From CAWDDA01 sp963813345 (GTDB lineage: Bacteria > Acidobacteriota > Blastocatellia > RBC074), in contig CAWEYR010000020.1 in the NCBI GenBank assembly GCA_963813345.1, forward strand, positions 83,915-147,914: 64,000 nucleotides of DNA, written 5' to 3'. Shown piece by piece: positions 61,827 through 64,000 of the stretch (position 1 is its first letter; the number at the start of each line of letters is the position of its first letter). The notes beneath the pieces are model-generated. The model was not told where the DNA came from, did not search any database, and was given only the letters and a program-made list of their open reading frames with translations. A program made the translations under genes and the position numbers.

Positions 61827-64000
61827 TCAGGCGAAACTGAAGCCCTGTTTCGTCATCGGCATCGTGCGAATGCGTTCGCCGGTTGCCGTGAAGATCGCAT
61901 TGCAAACGGCGGGCAGAATCGGCGGCAGTGCTGGTTCGCCTAAGCCTGTCGGCGGATTGTTGGTTTTCAGGAAATGCACTTCGATTTGCGGCGGTGCTTG
62001 CGACATTCTTAGCATTGGGTGCTGAAGATAGCTTGACTGGACCACTGCCCCATTTTTCAGAGTGATTTCCTGAATCATTTCGCTCAGGCCATCTATGACT
62101 GCGCCTTGCACCTGCGTTTCGGCAGAACTGGGATTGATAATGTGGCTGCCAACGTCAGCCGCGACCCAAACTTTATTAACTTTGATTTTCTTGTTGGCGT
62201 TGACCGTGACTTCGGCGACTTCAGCAAAGTAACCGCGATGGCTGAAGTGAAACGCGACGCCCATTGCCGTGCCTTTCGGCAACTGGCGTTTGCCCCAACC
62301 CGATTTCTCTGCCACCAGTTTGATGACGCCACTCATGCGAGATGCATCTAATCCCTGCTCCCGCGCTGTTAAAGGCAAGGGCGTTGCTGCAAGCAAATCC
62401 AAACGAAATTGCAATGGGTCTTTGCCTGCAGCATAAGCGAGCTCATCAATGAACGATTGAATCACCCACGCAGTGCAGTTGGAGTACGGCGCGCGTAAGG
62501 CTCCGGTTTTAAGTCCGAGCGGCATCACCGAAGACTGCACTCGAAAATTCGGCACGAAACGCGCTGGAAATTCGTTCGCATTAAAACCGCCGTCGTGCGC
62601 GAAGGAATTTCCTTCACCGTAACCGACGAAGTGATCGTGCCATGCGACGAGCTTGCCGTCTTTGTCCACTGCGCCTTTAAAGTTTTGGAACCCGCCGCAA
62701 CGATAATAATCGTGTTGGATGTCGTCTTCGCGTGACCAGATTAACTTGACCGGCGCGCCCGCCTGTTTGGAAATCCATGCGGCATCTAACAGCAGATCGT
62801 TATACGCCCGCCGTCCAAATCCGCCGCCACCGCGTACCATATGAACCGTCACATCACTCTCAGGCAAGCTGAGCAAACGAGCCACCATCGTGCGCCCGCT
62901 TTGTGGTATCTGGCTGGTCGACCAGATTTCAAGCTTGCCGTCTTTGAAATGTGCCGTGCAATTTTGCGGCTCCATCGTGCCATGCGCGATGAAGGGAATG
63001 ACGTAAGAGCTTTCGACAACTTTGATGTCATCACGTTTGAAAATTGTTTCAACATCGCCGTCCTGTCGTAGCGCGCGGGCTGGGGGTTGTTGGGAAAGCG
63101 CTTGCGCTTTTTTGGCATTCTCGACACTGTCCTGCGTGCCCCATTTGCCGGAGTCCCATTTGACTTCGAGTTTTTCACGCGCAGACTGCGCCGCCCACCA
63201 GCTGTCCGCGACGATGGCAACGCCAGATTCAAAGCCCGGGTCTTCAAACAGGTAATTGGGATAGTTATTGGCGAGCGGTCGGCCTTCGACAATAAATGCA
63301 TGTTTCACGCCTTTCAGCGCTTTGATCGCATCGAGGTTCGCGCTTACCGCCTTGCCGCCCAGCACAGGGGTTCTTTGAAAGACGGCGTAGAGCATTCCGG
63401 GCACTTTCACATCAATGCCGAAAATCGGTTTGCCCGTCAGGATGTCTTTGGTTTCCACACTAATCGTGGACGTGCCGATGATCTTGTAGTCTTTCGGGTC
63501 TTTGAGTTTGACAGATCGCAATTCCGGCACGGGCATCGTTGCCGCTTTGGAGGCCAATTCGCCGTAGCCTACCGAGCGATTGGAAGCCTTGTGATGTACG
63601 CGACCTGATGCTGTCGAACACTCCGTAGCAGCTACGCCCCACGTTTGCGCCGCTGCAGCGACCAGCATTTGACGCCCGGCTGCGCCAACCTGACGCATCG
63701 GTTCCCAGTTCATTGGCGTTGCCGAACTGCCGCCCGTGAATTGCGGACCGTATTTGTTATCCGCATCGGCGCGCACGATCTTGACATCTTTCCAGTCCAC
63801 ATCCAGTTCTTCAGCAATCAGCATCGGCAGCGTATTGAGAACGTTCTGTCCGATCTCCATATTTTTCGCGGTGAGCGTAACGATGCCATTAGGAGCAATA
63901 CGGATGAAATCCGCCGGAACCAACGGGGCCGCTGGCGGGCGCCCGCCTTGTGCCAGTGCCGCTGCCTTTGGATACAGGCCCAGCATCAAGCCTCCGCCTG
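61827..64000 (-). CDS. iorB: IorB-like molybdenum subunit, copy 2 (5' end outside window)
   Basis: The frame is open to the right edge; only the first twenty or so residues are missing (it begins around the end of a Tat-type signal, MLGLYPKAAALAQGG). It shows the same motifs as copy 1, HMVRGGGGFGRRAYNDLLLD and TGLGEPALPPILPAVCNAIF, and is similar over its whole length, so the two arose by duplication. With iorA directly downstream it forms the conventional pair; copy 1 lacks its own small subunit in the window. Confidence 0.9.
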   Translation of the reverse strand, partial: GGGLMLGLYPKAAALAQGGRPPAAPLVPADFIRIAPNGIVTLTAKNMEIGQNVLNTLPMLIAEELDVDWKDVKIVRADADNKYGPQFTGGSSATPMNWEPMRQVGAAGRQMLVAAAAQTWGVAATECSTASGRVHHKASNRSVGYGELASKAATMPVPELRSVKLKDPKDYKIIGTSTISVETKDILTGKPIFGIDVKVPGMLYAVFQRTPVLGGKAVSANLDAIKALKGVKHAFIVEGRPLANNYPNYLFEDPGFESGVAIVADSWWAAQSAREKLEVKWDSGKWGTQDSVENAKKAQALSQQPPARALRQDGDVETIFKRDDIKVVESSYVIPFIAHGTMEPQNCTAHFKDGKLEIWSTSQIPQSGRTMVARLLSLPESDVTVHMVRGGGGFGRRAYNDLLLDAAWISKQAGAPVKLIWSREDDIQHDYYRCGGFQNFKGAVDKDGKLVAWHDHFVGYGEGNSFAHDGGFNANEFPARFVPNFRVQSSVMPLGLKTGALRAPYSNCTAWVIQSFIDELAYAAGKDPLQFRLDLLAATPLPLTAREQGLDASRMSGVIKLVAEKSGWGKRQLPKGTAMGVAFHFSHRGYFAEVAEVTVNANKKIKVNKVWVAADVGSHIINPSSAETQVQGAVIDGLSEMIQEITLKNGAVVQSSYLQHPMLRMSQAPPQIEVHFLKTNNPPTGLGEPALPPILPAVCNAIFTATGERIRTMPMTKQGFSFA

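Overview
The window looks like a chromosomal segment of an Acidobacteriota bacterium, probably near Blastocatellia. This is an inference from gene content and repeats, not from a marker gene. The supporting signs are an ECF sigma factor of the acidobacterial type beside an N-terminally extended Ser/Thr kinase, a PadR repressor with its usual partner, the isoquinoline-1-oxidoreductase gene set, and many palindromic intergenic repeats, several of them between convergent genes.

A property that affects every entry is that about half of the genes are cut by one or more single-base frameshifts, while the others are intact. In each case the protein continues in another frame with conserved family sequence. 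Uncorrected indels in the read consensus explain this better than decay. I describe such genes as single loci and give the break points.

Layout. 0-2.5 kb: the end of a rhamnogalacturonan lyase and a formylglycine-generating enzyme. 2.6-4.7 kb: a peroxiredoxin and a Cys-rich lipoprotein led by an unusual selenocysteine-tRNA-like tRNA with a Cys anticodon, then a SYLF protein. 4.8-13 kb: Ser/Thr kinase with ankyrin repeats, ECF sigma factor, UPF0114 membrane protein, BASS transporter, a hydroxyproline-type epimerase/FAD oxidase pair and a PP2C phosphatase. 14.3-17.7 kb: DUF3302 protein, HlyD-type fusion protein and outer-membrane factor, a tripartite exporter. 17.8-27.3 kb: soluble transhydrogenase, PPK2, TerB-like protein, DUF1254 protein, GH63-like glucosidase, Ca2+/H+ antiporter and K+ channel. 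28-34.8 kb: beta-lactamase-like hydrolase, then an electron-transfer locus (decaheme cytochrome, MtrB-like barrel, monoheme cytochrome, NapC-like tetraheme protein). 34.7-42 kb: a stress/low-oxygen island (universal stress proteins, hemerythrin, BON protein, alcohol dehydrogenase, CRP/FNR regulator, CBS protein), where several genes carry good -24/-12 (sigma-54) promoters. 42-48.3 kb: NarK, Rieske protein, four-cluster ferredoxin, molybdopterin oxidoreductase and a NarI-like membrane subunit. 48.4-57.1 kb: PadR pair, two Cys-type sulfatases with a HAD phosphatase, cupin and GyrI-like proteins. 57.5-64 kb: two iorB paralogues flanking iorA and a PQQ-type propeller gene.

The genes suggest an aerobic or facultative heterotroph that degrades plant polymers, activates cytoplasmic sulfatases with its own FGE, exchanges electrons across the outer membrane, and survives oxygen or energy limitation.
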